Source: Dallia pectoralis
Lineage: Eukaryota > Chordata > Actinopteri > Esociformes > Umbridae
Direction: 5' to 3'
Length of the DNA stretch: 64,000 nt
Assembly (NCBI GenBank): GCA_029465975.1
Contig: CM055740.1
Location: 2,047,267 to 2,111,266 of the forward strand
The position numbers and the translations under genes are program-made. This document shows positions 27,345 through 40,881 of the stretch, piece by piece (within the stretch, counting starts at the first letter, position 1; the number at the start of each line of letters is the position of its first letter). Below the pieces are notes generated by a model. The model searched no databases. It was given only the letters and a program-made list of their open reading frames with translations, and had not been told where the DNA came from.

Positions 27345-30300
27345 GTGTGTATTCAGATGGAACCATTACATTGTACAAGTGTATATATATATATATATAT
27401 AATTAAAGGCTGCATCTAATGTGAAATCTATTTTTAAGCTGGTTGTTACAGAAAGATAAGAGTTAATCTTGTCTACTAATGTGGGTGTATGTGTGTGTCG
27501 GTTTGTGTGTCGGTCTGTGTGTCTGTCTGTTTGTTTGTCTGTGCATGTTTGTGTGTGTATAGGTATGTATGTGTGTATATGTATGTACTGAGAAAGTAGA
27601 TACAAATGCTTGGGATAATCTGAGCAGAAGGTTTAAACCAGGGTCACTGACAAACAACAGAGGCGTATCATGTATGTATCTTCCTCTACGTCCAAGATAT
27701 GAGATTCTCAACACTTCAGGACTGTCAACTAAAGGCACCTTTCACCTCATCACCGTGCACCAGACAGAGGAGGGTTGAGTTTCACCTCATCACCGTGCAC
27801 GAGACAGAGGAGGATTGAGTTTCACCTCATCACCATGCACCAGACAGAGGAGGGTTGAGTTTCCCCTCATCACCGTGCACCAGGCAGAGGAGGGTTGAGT
27901 TTCACCTCATCACCGTGCACCAGGCAGAGGAGGGTTGAGTTTCACCTCATCACCGTACACCAGACAAAGGAGAATTGAGAAGGGTCTCCATTACACATCT
28001 GGTAACTCCGGTTTGTCTTCCACTGTGCCGCACGCTCAACCAGGAAACATCTGTCACGACCTGTCGGCAGACGACACCAACCGCAATGAATCATGCAACA
28101 CTTTCAGGGCACAGTCAACCCTTTGTGGGACTCCCGGTTACTGTCAGAGTATGATCAGTTTTAATGCTGCTGAACGCAGTGCCATTATGATTCTGATAGA
28201 AACAAAGTGGCAATGAGGCAGAAACAGACGAGTCAGACAAGTTGAATCAGACCTCATATTGTTATGCCCCCATTGCAGGCTAGTCTAGATTTGTGAACAT
28301 ATGTTCAGGACTCCATACAATGATCAGAAAGCACTTGTGAGACAGCACAGACTGATCTGAGACCAGACTAGCTCAGGATCTATTAGAGGCTCTGGAACTT
28401 CCCTTTCAGAAGGTCCCTGAGAGCTCTGTAGTAGAATAACTTGTAACCAAGCACTTTAATGAGGGCTTCAGGTCATTGGGTTGTCTCCTATCTCGGTGCC
28501 AGGAGGCTTCACCCTCCATGAGCCTTCTTCAAGACTTGCTTCCATACTTTCAATAATTAACTGCATGTGCAGTCGTAGTCCCAAAGCTCTCAGTCCTACT
28601 CAGCTCCCAGAATGTAACCTTTCATATAAGACCTCAGTGCTGAGAGGAAAGGAACCCTGCCAATAGAACCATGCGAGAGATAATCTCCATTAAAATGAGA
28701 GGAACCCTGCCAATAGAACCATGAGAGAGATAATCTCCATTAAAATGAGAGGAACCCTGCCAATAGAACCATGAGAGAGATAATCTACATTAAAATGAGA
28801 GGAACCCTGCCAATAGAACCATGAGAGAGATAATCTCCATTAAACTGAGAGGAACCTTGCCAATAGAACCATGAGAGAGATAATCTCCATTAAAATGAGA
28901 GGAACCCTGCCAATAGAACCATGAGAGAGATAATCTCCATTAAACTGAGAGGAACAGGAACCTTGCCAATTAGACCATGAAAGAGACCCTCTCCATTAAG
29001 CCCTCAGTGTGAAAGGAACCCTTCCCATTAACCTTTATTTAACCAGGTAGGGCGATTGAGAACAATTTCTCATTTGCAACAGCGACCAGGGGAGCAACTG
29101 GGTTTTGATCCCAGGACTTCATACACACAAAGCATGCACTCTACCGCTGAGCTAGCAACTGCTAGGCTGTTAGGCAACAAATATCAGGACTTCAGTCAGC
29201 ATTGCTCTTCGATACGAGTAACTCTACATTTCTGGGACACTTTCCTCTCTCCCTCACTATCACTCTTCCTTCCTTCTTTTAACCCTCCATTCCTCTTCCT
29301 CCCCTCTCTCCCTTTCCTCTTCCTCCCTTCCCTCCCTTTCCTCTTCCTCCCCTCCCTCCCTCCCTCCATCCCTTTCATCTTCCTCCCCTCCCTCCCTTCC
29401 TCTATCCCTTTCATCTTCCTCCCCTCCCTCCCTTCCTCTATCCCTTTCCTCTTCCTCCCCTCCCTCACTTCCTCTATCCCATTCCTCTTCCTCCCCTCCC
29501 TCCCTCCCTCCATCTCTTTCCTCTTCCTCCCCTCCCTCACTTCCTCTATCCCTTTCCTCTTCCTCCCCTCCCTCACTTCCTCTATCCCATTCCTCTTCCT
29601 CCCCTCCCTCCCTCCATCTCTTTCCTCTTCCTCCCCTCCCTCACTTCCTCTATCCCATTCCTCTTCCTCCCCTCCCTCACTTCCTCTATCCCTTTCCTCT
29701 TCCTCCCCTCCCTCCCTTCCTCTATCCCTTTCCTCTTCCTCCCCTCCCTCACTTCCTCTATCCCTTTCCTCTTCCTCCCCTCCCTCACTTCCTCTATCCC
29801 TTTCCTCTTCCTCCCCTCCCTCACTTCCTCTATCCCTTTCCTCTTCCTCCCCTCCCTCACTTCCTCTATCCCTTTCCTCTTCCTCCCCTCCCTCACTTCC
29901 TCCATCCCTTTCCTCTTCTGAACATAACACAGAGCAGTTGGAGGATAAAACGGATATGGATGAATAGATACAGATTAGAGCAGTAGTGATAGAGTATGAA
30001 TATGAAAGATAGATTGAATTACGATTGTATGGATGCCCAGATTAGAAATACTATATGGTTCCTTCCTGCCTGCGTCCATGTGACATTGTCTCATTCATAT
30101 AAAAACACACATTTGTTTGTTCATATACACCGTCCATAAGGGGACTAACATCTAGAAATCCACAAGAATGGGAGTCAGTTGGGTGGATTTCTGTAACGTG
30201 AGGAAGACAGTCATGATGTTATGATGTCTTCATCAAGTATCTTTTTCATTCACAGTGTTGGAACAAAAAAGAGCACCGAGAAAAAATAGGTCAGACACAC

Positions 30301-33300
30301 ACAGACACACACACACACACACACTTGTGTGCTATAATAATATGTGAGATCTCTCTCAAACTTGATTGGACTTTCTATTGATTTGACAATATTAAGGAGG
30401 CACAACCCAGTACGGACAAACTTTGGAACCACCTGGACACTTTAGAGAGCGGGTCATCTGTCAGGAAGGTGACTAGGAACCCAAATGGACTCCCTAAGGG
30501 AACCTGTCAAAACAATGACCACCTCTAGAGCACCCCGCCCATCAGGTCTTTATAGTTCAGTGTCTAGACGAAAGCCACTTCTGACAAAAAGACATATGAT
30601 CTGTCGCATGAAGGACTCTGAGAACAAAAGGAAAAAAACATTATCTGAACTGATGAGAAATAGGGTTGAATGTCAAAGACCAGCCCACGGTGAAGCATGG
30701 TGGAGGAAGCAGCATGCTATGGGGACACTTTTCAGCGGCAAGGACAAGGAGACTGGTCAAGATTCAGGGAAGGATGAGTGGAGTAAAATAATGAAAGTGA
30801 TTTGAAGAAACTCTGATTCAGAGTATTCAGGACTTAACCACAGGTTCACTAATTCATAGACCTGAACAGGGCAGAGCGAAGATATATGGTCAATCTGCTT
30901 GGTCAGTCTGCTCTATTAAAGGTGAAGACTTCACCTCCTCCAGTCGGCTGTATCATGACAGATACACATCACCTCCTCCAGTAGGCTGTATCATGATCGA
31001 TACACATCACCTCCTCCAGTAGGCTGTATCATGACAGATACACATCACCTCCTCCAGTAGGCTGTATCATGACAGATACACATCACCTCCTCCAGTAGGC
31101 TGTATCATGATCGATACACATCACCTCCTCCAGTAGGCTATATCATGATCGATAAACGTGACTTCACCTCCTCCAGTAGGCTATATCATGATCGATACAC
31201 ATCACCTCCTCCAGTAGGCTTTATCATGATCGATACACATCACCTCCTCCAGTAGGCTTTATCATGACAGATACACATCACCTCCTCCAGTAGGCTTTAT
31301 CATGATTGATACACATCACCTCCTCCAGTAGGCTATATCATGATCGATACACATCACCTCCTCCAGTAGGCTATATCATGACAGATACACATCACCTCCT
31401 CCAGTAGGCTTTATCATGATCGATACACATCACCTCCTCCAGTAGGCTATATCATGATCGATACACATCACCTCCTCCAGTAGGCTTTATCATGATCGAT
31501 ACACATCACCTCCTCCAGTAGGCTATATCATGATCGATACACATCACCTCCTCCAGTAGGCTATATCATGACAGATACACATCACCTCCTCCAGTAGGCT
31601 ATATCATGACAGATACACATCACCTCCTCCAGTAGGCTATATCATGATCGATACACATCACCTCCTCCAGTAGGCTATATCATGATCGATACACATCACC
31701 TCCTCCAGTAGGCTTTATCATGACAGATACACATCACCTCCTCCAGTAGGCTATATCATGATCGATACACATCACCTCCTCCAGTAGGCTATATCATGAC
31801 AGATACACATCACCTCCTCCAGTAGGCTTTATCATGATCGATACACATCACCTCCTCCAGTAGGCTATATCATGACAGATACACATCACCTCCTCCAGTA
31901 GGCTGTATCATGACAGATACACATCACCTCCTCCAGTAGGCTGTATCATGACAGATACACATCACCTCCTCCAGTAGGCTGTATCATGACAGATACACAT
32001 CACCTCCTCCAGTAGGCTTTATCATGACAGATACACATCACCTCCTCCAGTAGGCTATATCATGACAGATACACATCACCTCCTCCAGTAGGCTTTATCA
32101 TGACAGATACACATCACCTCCTCCAGTAGGCTATATCATGACAGATACACATCACCTCCTCCAGTAGGCTGTATCATGACAGATACACATCACCTCCTCC
32201 AGTAGGCTGTATCATGACAGATACACATCACCTCCTCCAGTAGGCTGTATCATGACAGATACACATCACCTCCTCCAGTAGGCTGTATCATGATCGATAC
32301 ACATCACCTCCTCCAGTAGGCTTTATCATGATCGATACACATCACCTCCTCCAGTAGGCTATATCATGACAGATACACATCACCTCCTCCAGTAGGCTGT
32401 ATCATGACAGATACACATCACCTCCTCCAGTAGGCTATATCATGATCGATACACATCACCTCCTCCAGTAGGCTTTATCATGACAGATACACATCACCTC
32501 CTCCAGTCGGCTGTATCATGACAGATACACATCACCTCCTCCAGTAGGCTTTATCATGACAGATACACATCACCTCCTCCAGTCGGCTGTATCATGACAG
32601 ATACACATCACCTCCTCCAGTCGGCTGTATCATGACAGATACACATCACCTCCTCCAGTAGGCTTTATCATGACAGATACACATCACCTCCTCCAGTCGG
32701 CTGTATCATGACAGATACACATCACCTCCTCCAGTCGGCTGTATCATGACAGATACACATCACCTCCTCCAGTAGGCTGTATCATGACAGATACACATCA
32801 CCTCCTCCAGTAGGCTATATCATGACAGATACACATCACCTCCTCCAGTAGGCTGTATCATGACAGATACACATCACCTCCTCCAGTAGGCTATATCATG
32901 ACAGATACACATCACCTCCTCCAGTAGGCTGTATCATGACAGATACACATCACCTCCTCCAGTAGGCTGTATCATGACAGATACACATCACCTCCTCCAG
33001 TAGGCTTTATCATGACAGATACACATCACCTCCTCCAGTAGGCTGTATCATGACAGATACACATCACCTCCTCCAGTAGGCTGTATCATGACAGATACAC
33101 ATCACCTCCTCCAGTAGGCTATATCATGACAGATACACATCACCTCCTCCAGTAGGCTGTATCATGACAGATACACATCACCTCCTCCAGTAGGCTATAT
33201 CATGACAGATACACATCACCTCCTCCAGTAGGCTGTATCATGACAGATACACATCACCTCCTCCAGTAGGCTGTATCATGACAGATACACATCACCTCCT

Positions 33301-34949
33301 CCAGTAGGCTATATCATGACAGATACACATCACCTCCTCCAGTAGGCTGTATCATGACAGATACACATCACCTCCTCCAGTAGGCTTTATCATGACAGAT
33401 ACACATCACCTCCTCCAGTAGGCTGTATCATGACAGATACACATCACCTCCTCCAGTAGGCTGTATCATGACACCAAACCTCATCACTGCACCACTGCAG
33501 TAAAAAGACTAAAACATTTTTTCTCATCTCTGCTATCTTTATCTCTCCCTCCTGAATCTCTCCCCCATTTATCTGTCTCCTGCATTCTCTCTGTTTATCC
33601 CACATCTCTCTCCTTCCCTCCCTCCCTCCCTTCCTCAGAGTTGCAAAGAAAATGCCATATCTCAAAGAATGGACAAAAGAAAACGGACAATGGACAGAGG
33701 AAGATTGGAAGAAAAGTGTTATGGACAGACACATCTAAGTTTGAGGTCGCAAAGAAGAACATTTGTGAGACGCAGACCAAACCAAACGCTTCTAGAGACA
33801 TGACTGACGCTGTCATTTTAACTAAATTCATGTTTCCATGAACATTTCTATGTGACCCCAAACCTTTGAACGGTAGTGTGTATTTTATTTATGTATCGCT
33901 TTTATTCGTTCCAAGTAAAGTAGCTAAAATACTGAAAAATACAGGACTAGATCAAAGACACAGTCAGTCCATTGAATATGTGGTGTCCTTTATGTCCATA
34001 AGGTTGTCAGATAGAAACCCAGTCCCAGGCTGTTGTTGGGAAAATATGACCCTGTTATAGAGCATTGATCTTTGTTACCCTGTGAGTCAAGTGACCGAAC
34101 CTCTGCCAGGCTCTTGTCAAACGCTACGAGTCTCATTGAGTGGTTGTCTAACATCCTGTCTAAATCATTGGCCATATTCTATAGGCCAACTTCCCTCCAA
34201 CCCCCTGACTGGTCATCGATTTTACTACATTAAATGCCAAAGTCTTTCTTGTACTTACGAAACCGTCAGCATGACATAAATCATCAATGCTGTCCAAACT
34301 ATTGGGGAATTTGGAGTGATCAAATAATGAACTCCTGTTGGCGGACCGTGACAGGCGTGTATTTGTGCAATGGATAGACTGTGGACCTAATCAATGTGGG
34401 TGTATTGGCACAGCAGAATCCCCCGTGTCTTTACAAATTAGCTTGAGAGAGTCTGTCTGACTTAATAACGAGTTCTCCAACATCACATAACACAACACAA
34501 AAAAGCTCACATATTAGAGGATAACAAAACCATTGATTACAAACAATAATAGTTTTACGATTATACAAAAGTCATTATTCGTGTTAGTTATGTTAAACAT
34601 TTTTTTTTATATATATTTATCACAAACCATTGTGAGGTTTAAGATTGACATACATATTTATATATCACATATATAGCCATATATATTTATGTATATATAT
34701 TGTCGTAAGAACCCCACTGTCTGTATTCGTGAAACCATCTGATCAGCTGGGGTAAGGTAATCACAAAAAAAAAGTACCCAGATTTATTATTAGGAAATTA
34801 ATTTAGACAGTGAAAAGAAAAATCTAATTTGCATAGGAAGCAAAAAGATAAAAGAAAATAAACATGAGCAAATGTCACAAAAGTCTTTTTTTATCTTGTG
34901 TGTGTGTGTGTGTGTGTTTGTTTCTGTGTTTCTGTGTGTGTGTCTGTGT

Positions 34950-35013
<64 letters not shown>

Positions 35014-38000
35014 GCAAACCTGGGTGCATTTTCTATAATGTATTACCACAATACAGATTTGCAATATATGTTTGTACAGGCCATTTCCTATTGGTATGTT
35101 TTACCTCAAAGTAACTTGTTATTACCAGGGGAAATATAATGCTACTAATATAGGCACAGTATCCGGCTCCAACAGAAATAGTATCCTGGGCCACTGAGAA
35201 TAATACTAGACAGAGAGATAGACAGAGAGATAGCAAACATTAGAACCAACAGAATTATACAGACACATTGTTTTCCTCCATCTCTGTGGATGCGTGCATT
35301 CACACAACAGTATAAATCTAGCTTATGCTAGTCACTAAACACTGGAATATAGTACATCCTCATTACCCACCATGCACTGGAATATAGTACATCATCATTA
35401 CCCACCATGCACTGGGATATAGTACATCCTCATTACCCACCATGCATTGGGATATAGTACATCCTCATTACCCACCATGCACTGGGATATAGTACATCCT
35501 CATTACCCACCATGCACTGGAATATAGTACATCCTCATTACCCACCATGCACTGGAATATAGTACATCCTCATTACCCACCGTGCACTGGGATATAGTAC
35601 ATCCTCATTACCCACCATGCACTGGGATATAGTACATCCTCATTACCCACCATGCACTGGGATATAGTACATCCTCATTACCCACCATGCACTGGGATAT
35701 AGTACATCCTCATTACCCACCATGCACTGGAATAAAGTACATCATCATTACCCACCATGCACTGGAATATAGTACATCCTCATTACCCACCGTGCACTGG
35801 GATATAGTACATCCTCATTACCCACAATGCACTGGGATATAGTACATCCTCATTACCCACCATGCACTGGAATATAGTACATCATCATTACCCACCATGC
35901 ACTGGAATATAGTACATCCTCAGTACCCACCATGCACTGGAATATAGTACATCCTCATTACCCACCATGCACTGGAATATAGTACATTATCATTACACAC
36001 TAAGCACAGAGATCTACTACACCCTCATTACACACTAAGCACAGAGATCTGCTACATCCTCATTACACTCTAAGCACAGAGATCTGCTACACCCTCATTA
36101 CACACTAAGCACAGAGATCTGCTACACCCTCATTACACACTAAGCACAGAGATCTGCTACACCCTCATTACACACTAAGCACAGAGATCTGCTACATCCT
36201 CATTACACTCTAAGCACAGAGATCTGCTACACCCTCATTACACACTAAGCACAGAGATCTGCTACACCCTCATTACACACTAAGCACAGAGATCTGCTAC
36301 ATCCTCATTACACTCTAAGCACAGAGATCTGCTACACCCTCATTACACACTAAGCACAGAGATCTGCTACATCCTCATTACACTCTAAGCACAGAGATCA
36401 GCTACATTCTCAGGCCTTATAAGCACTTGGCGTTACTACATCAGCTTCTACTCTAAGTACTGTGCAATTCTACATCCTCAGGCCTAATAAGCACTTGGCA
36501 TAACTGTCATTTCCTTTGCATTAGCCACTAAGCACTGGCATATTCTGCATATTCATTACCCACAAAGCACCGGGCTACAATACATTCTCTCTGCTGAGAG
36601 CTTTCCATCTTTGCCAGAACTCTCGTTACTTCTCATTAGAGATGAGTTAGCTATTAAGCCATAGCTAAACAAACAGAGCAGCAGACTAGTACTTAAAAGA
36701 CCAGCAGATCAACAGACCAGTAGAACAACATACCAGTAAACCAATACACCAGTAGACCAGTAGAACAACATACCAGTAAACCAGCAGACCAACAGACCAG
36801 TAGAACAACATACCAGTAAACCAATACACCAGTAGAACAACATACCAGTAAACCAGCAGATCAACAGACCAGTAAAACAACATACCAGTGAACCAGCAGA
36901 CCAACAGACCAGTAGAACAACATACCAGTGAACCAGCAGACCAGTAGAACAACATACCAGTGAACCAATACACCAGTAGACCAGTAGACCAACAGACCAG
37001 TAAACCAGCAGATCAACAGACCAGTAAACCAGCAGATCAACAGACCAGTAAACCAGCAGATCAACAGACCAGTAAACCAGCAGATCAACAGACCAGTAAA
37101 CCAGCAGATCAACAGACCAGTAAACCAGCAGATCAACAGACCAGTAAACCAGCAGATCAACAGACCAGTAAACCAGCAGATCAACAGACCAGTAAACCAG
37201 CAGATCAACAGACCAGTAAACCAGCAGATCAACAGACCAGTAAACCAGCAGATCAACAGACCAGTACACCCAAACACCAGCAGGCTAACAGACTGTTTGT
37301 CTCCATTTCTTTTTCTCTCCCTTGTCCAAAATCTCAGCTCAGTGAAAACTTCCGTCCACAACAGAAGAGGACACATTAAATAATTAAACAGCAGTCATTA
37401 CAGCCCTGCTAATGCTCTTTAAAGCTGAGGTTCCACACAGCACACAGCACAATACGGCCCATAAAGCCTGTCTGCGTCCCAGAATGCACCCCTACCCTAA
37501 TATAGTGCACTGTTAGAGTTAGGGTTCCCAAGTTCCCCTCAACAGGTTCTGTTTGGGACGTGGTCCACAGTCAGCAAAGGAATGGAGCAGACAAATGGAG
37601 CAGACAAATGCATCAATAAATATTCCATCTACAGTATGTGAATATGTGTATTACCCCCCGTGCTAACAGCCAGGGCCAGATGTGACAGACACTGGCTGTA
37701 CATCACTTTGTGCCGAGGCATTTCGCCGTGCTGTACACGATCAGCTGGTCGGGCCGGTGATAAATCCAAACTTAATTTGACAGAAGACTTGATGTGGAAC
37801 ACAGTGAACATGGGATAGGTCGACACAGGAAAGTGTTTAGAATGGCCTCACATGAACCAGATTTGTTCCTGAGGATTTATTTAGAACAGACATCTCAACC
37901 AGGTAGATTCTGCTTCTTGTGGAAAAACATTTAGCTATGTAACTCATCTTTATGCACTCATAACACTGTGGCCATGGTGGAAGAGACAATACTCCATAGA

Positions 38001-40835
38001 TCCACAACCTGCCCTTATATGCTCAGTTTAACTATCTCTTGACAAGGGGAGATGGAGTGTATCAACATGTCATCCAGGCTACTCTGTGATATGTCCCCAT
38101 CTAGGCTTTTGCATCAGGTATTTAGACAGTTTCCAGTCAGAGATGTGGACAAATGTTACATGAACTGGAAGGTCGCTGGAGGCAAGTGCAGTTCCTCACA
38201 CTGCAGTCACAGGCTGGGTGATCTCCGTAAAACGTAGAGGAGGATCAACCTCAGCCCACTCCCAAATGCCCCTATATTCCTTTCCAAGTGCCCTTGAGTC
38301 CGTCAAAGGAGTGCCTTACATAGGAAATGGGGGGTGTAGAATTGGGGACAGATATGCCCTTCTACACTCTCCTGGGATAATTCAATTACCACAGACCCAA
38401 TAGCTAGAGTGGTGCGGATGCCATTTACACTAGCAGCGTTTCATCATACACACTTTAGCTCAAATTACGCCCTGTTCCCTTCTTAGTGCACTACACTGGA
38501 ATACAGTGTAAGTCAGAGAAGGTGAACTAATGATAGAGGTGTAGTTTGGGACACCATTGGAGACAACCTGCCTCACCTTAAGGGGATATTGCCAACCGAA
38601 AGTATGTCGATGAAGTGAGCTGGTTTGTGCCGATTTTAAAAACACATTTAAGCGCCAGTTGAAATATTTCCTTAACTGTGTTTAGTCTATGCACTTATTA
38701 AGCATTACAACTTTTGAAGTACAAATCTTATTTCAGCTTTCATCAGTACTGCAAGTAAAAAATCTACAAAAAAACTGCTAAATGTATGTGGAAAAAACTC
38801 ATTTGCATTTTAATCACCGTATTTAATATAAATTGTATCTTAGATATCAAATTAAAGGCAAAGGGGTGTATTCATAAAACTATTGGTGACCATGTCCTCC
38901 CTGCTGTAAGTGGGCTAAATGTAGATGTCTGAATATAACCAAGTTAATGACTATGGAGTCTGGGAATCTGTTATCGTGTCGGAATGATGGCAATAAATAA
39001 ATAAAACAGGGTAATTTTGGTAAAAATATCGTATGTTGTTAAAATGTACATTTAAATGTATTAGGCTAATGTCAGTGTTGTTTTGTAATGGCAAAATGTA
39101 ACCAAATTCCAACATATCTTTACATAATTCCCTAACAGATGCCCATCACAACGCGCGGGCAGGCAGGTGGACACTCGTGACAAAAAACACAATTCCCCAA
39201 ACTCGTAAAGAATTTCCAAGAAGTCAACTTCCACCTGGAACATTCCAGCAGCCAGACAAACACACCTACTAACCTTTTTGTTGTTTGAAGGACTGTATTG
39301 ACCCGGAGTGGTGCACCATGACGCCGACTGGACCTGGATTATTTCCCCCGAAAATAATATTCCGTATTTCGAGAATCAATGTTGCGGAATACATGGGAGC
39401 CTACAGTGTGAATACGTGTGTGTGCCCGCAGCTCCCGACCCAATGCCCGGTACACCTCACAGAGCACGGCAGCCACGTCTATAGCGATGCGCAAACCGCA
39501 CAACACCTGTACTCAGCGAGCTCCATCCCTCCGCCATGGCTGTTGTTATGGTAACGGGCCGTAGGGGAGGTCCGGTGACGGTACCGCCTCTACACCGCCT
39601 TTATACACCGCGCAGAGCGGTCCGGTTTATCTTATTAACAACATGGACCATTCGCCTTTTTGACCTTGTCAATTTCACTGAGACCCACTGAGCTGCTTCT
39701 AAAAATAGCAGTCGTTTGTAAATTCGTTTGTTTTCTGTGCGGTTGTTTTTTTCTGACTGCCATGGATTGTGTGGATTAGTGAGAGAATGCAGTCACAAAA
39801 AAGTATTTGAGTCGAAATGTGGTCGTGTAGAGACAGGAAAAGTCTTAACACACATAGATGCTTTCCATCCGTGGAGTTTGTGCCACTATATGACCTCCTC
39901 CGGCAGGTCAAACCAAGCAAACCAGGGTTGAACAGGTACTAGTATTAGACAGTGAGAAAACTGTACTGTGGTATCTGCTCTCTGACTAGAAGATATCTCC
40001 TCCTGGTTTTACTGACACACACAAACACACATATACATGTTCCTGCTTTTGGGAAGGAAGGAAATATAACCCAAATTAACACAATTCATGGATTGATTTG
40101 GTAGCGTGTGCATGAAAAATGTATGTGGCAATGCTTAATATCAATATCACTAAATGTGACATAGACTTCTCACGACACTCTTGGTTCGAAATTAGGACAC
40201 CTTAACATTTTTACTGTACTAAAGTCCAATATGAAAGGAGAACACAACTTTCATCTGATGAGCATGTTTTTGTTCCAATTTCATCACCTCCAGCTATCTG
40301 ATATAATGGAAATGAGATTCAACTGCCAGGACAAATTGCTGTTTAAAAAAAACTAATAATATTGCTATTTCCCCAGTATAAACCCAATGGTTTCTCTTCA
40401 GGTCAAGGGCATTAATATTGTCACAATTTCAGTGACACAGGGCAACAAATCACCTTTGCTATCTTAATGTCACCCGGCGTTGGGTAGCCGATGAAAAGTC
40501 CCTGTGCTCACAGTTCACAGGCTTTTGACAGTAGGCCATCTTTTATCATTCTGGAAGGTACCATTAGCTACTAACAGTCAGAGTTCATTAGGTCATCTTT
40601 GAATGTTTCAGAAGTGTTTTTGGGATCTATAACCCTTTGTGATGTGTCCAAAATATTATGTGTCCACAGCATTAATTATTGTTTATACCTAAAGCATTTT
40701 CTTCTGACTGATGGATTGTATTTAGTCTGCAGTCCGTCTCAGACTGGAGGACATAAATACCATCTGGTCTCCCAGCAGGGCCCTCTTATTCCCTCTCCCA
40801 TGTCTTTCTGTCTCTTTCGCATTCTCACTCACACA

Positions 40836-40881
<46 letters not shown>

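Noticed and set aside
29085..29165. tRNA gene on the minus strand
   Set aside because: A and B boxes are present, but the acceptor stem and anticodon arm are not intact, and a SINE tail follows.
29056..29967. 303-aa open frame of Ser/Pro/Leu
   Set aside because: A translation of a polypyrimidine tract, fused to a SINE fragment at its start.
30925..33472. CRISPR-like appearance of regular repeats
   Set aside because: There are no unique spacers; the whole unit repeats, and the surroundings are a vertebrate intron.
39285..39554. 89-aa plus-strand open frame in CpG-rich DNA
   Set aside because: CpG-rich DNA is short of stops. No motif is recognisable, and a minus-strand promoter reading fits better.
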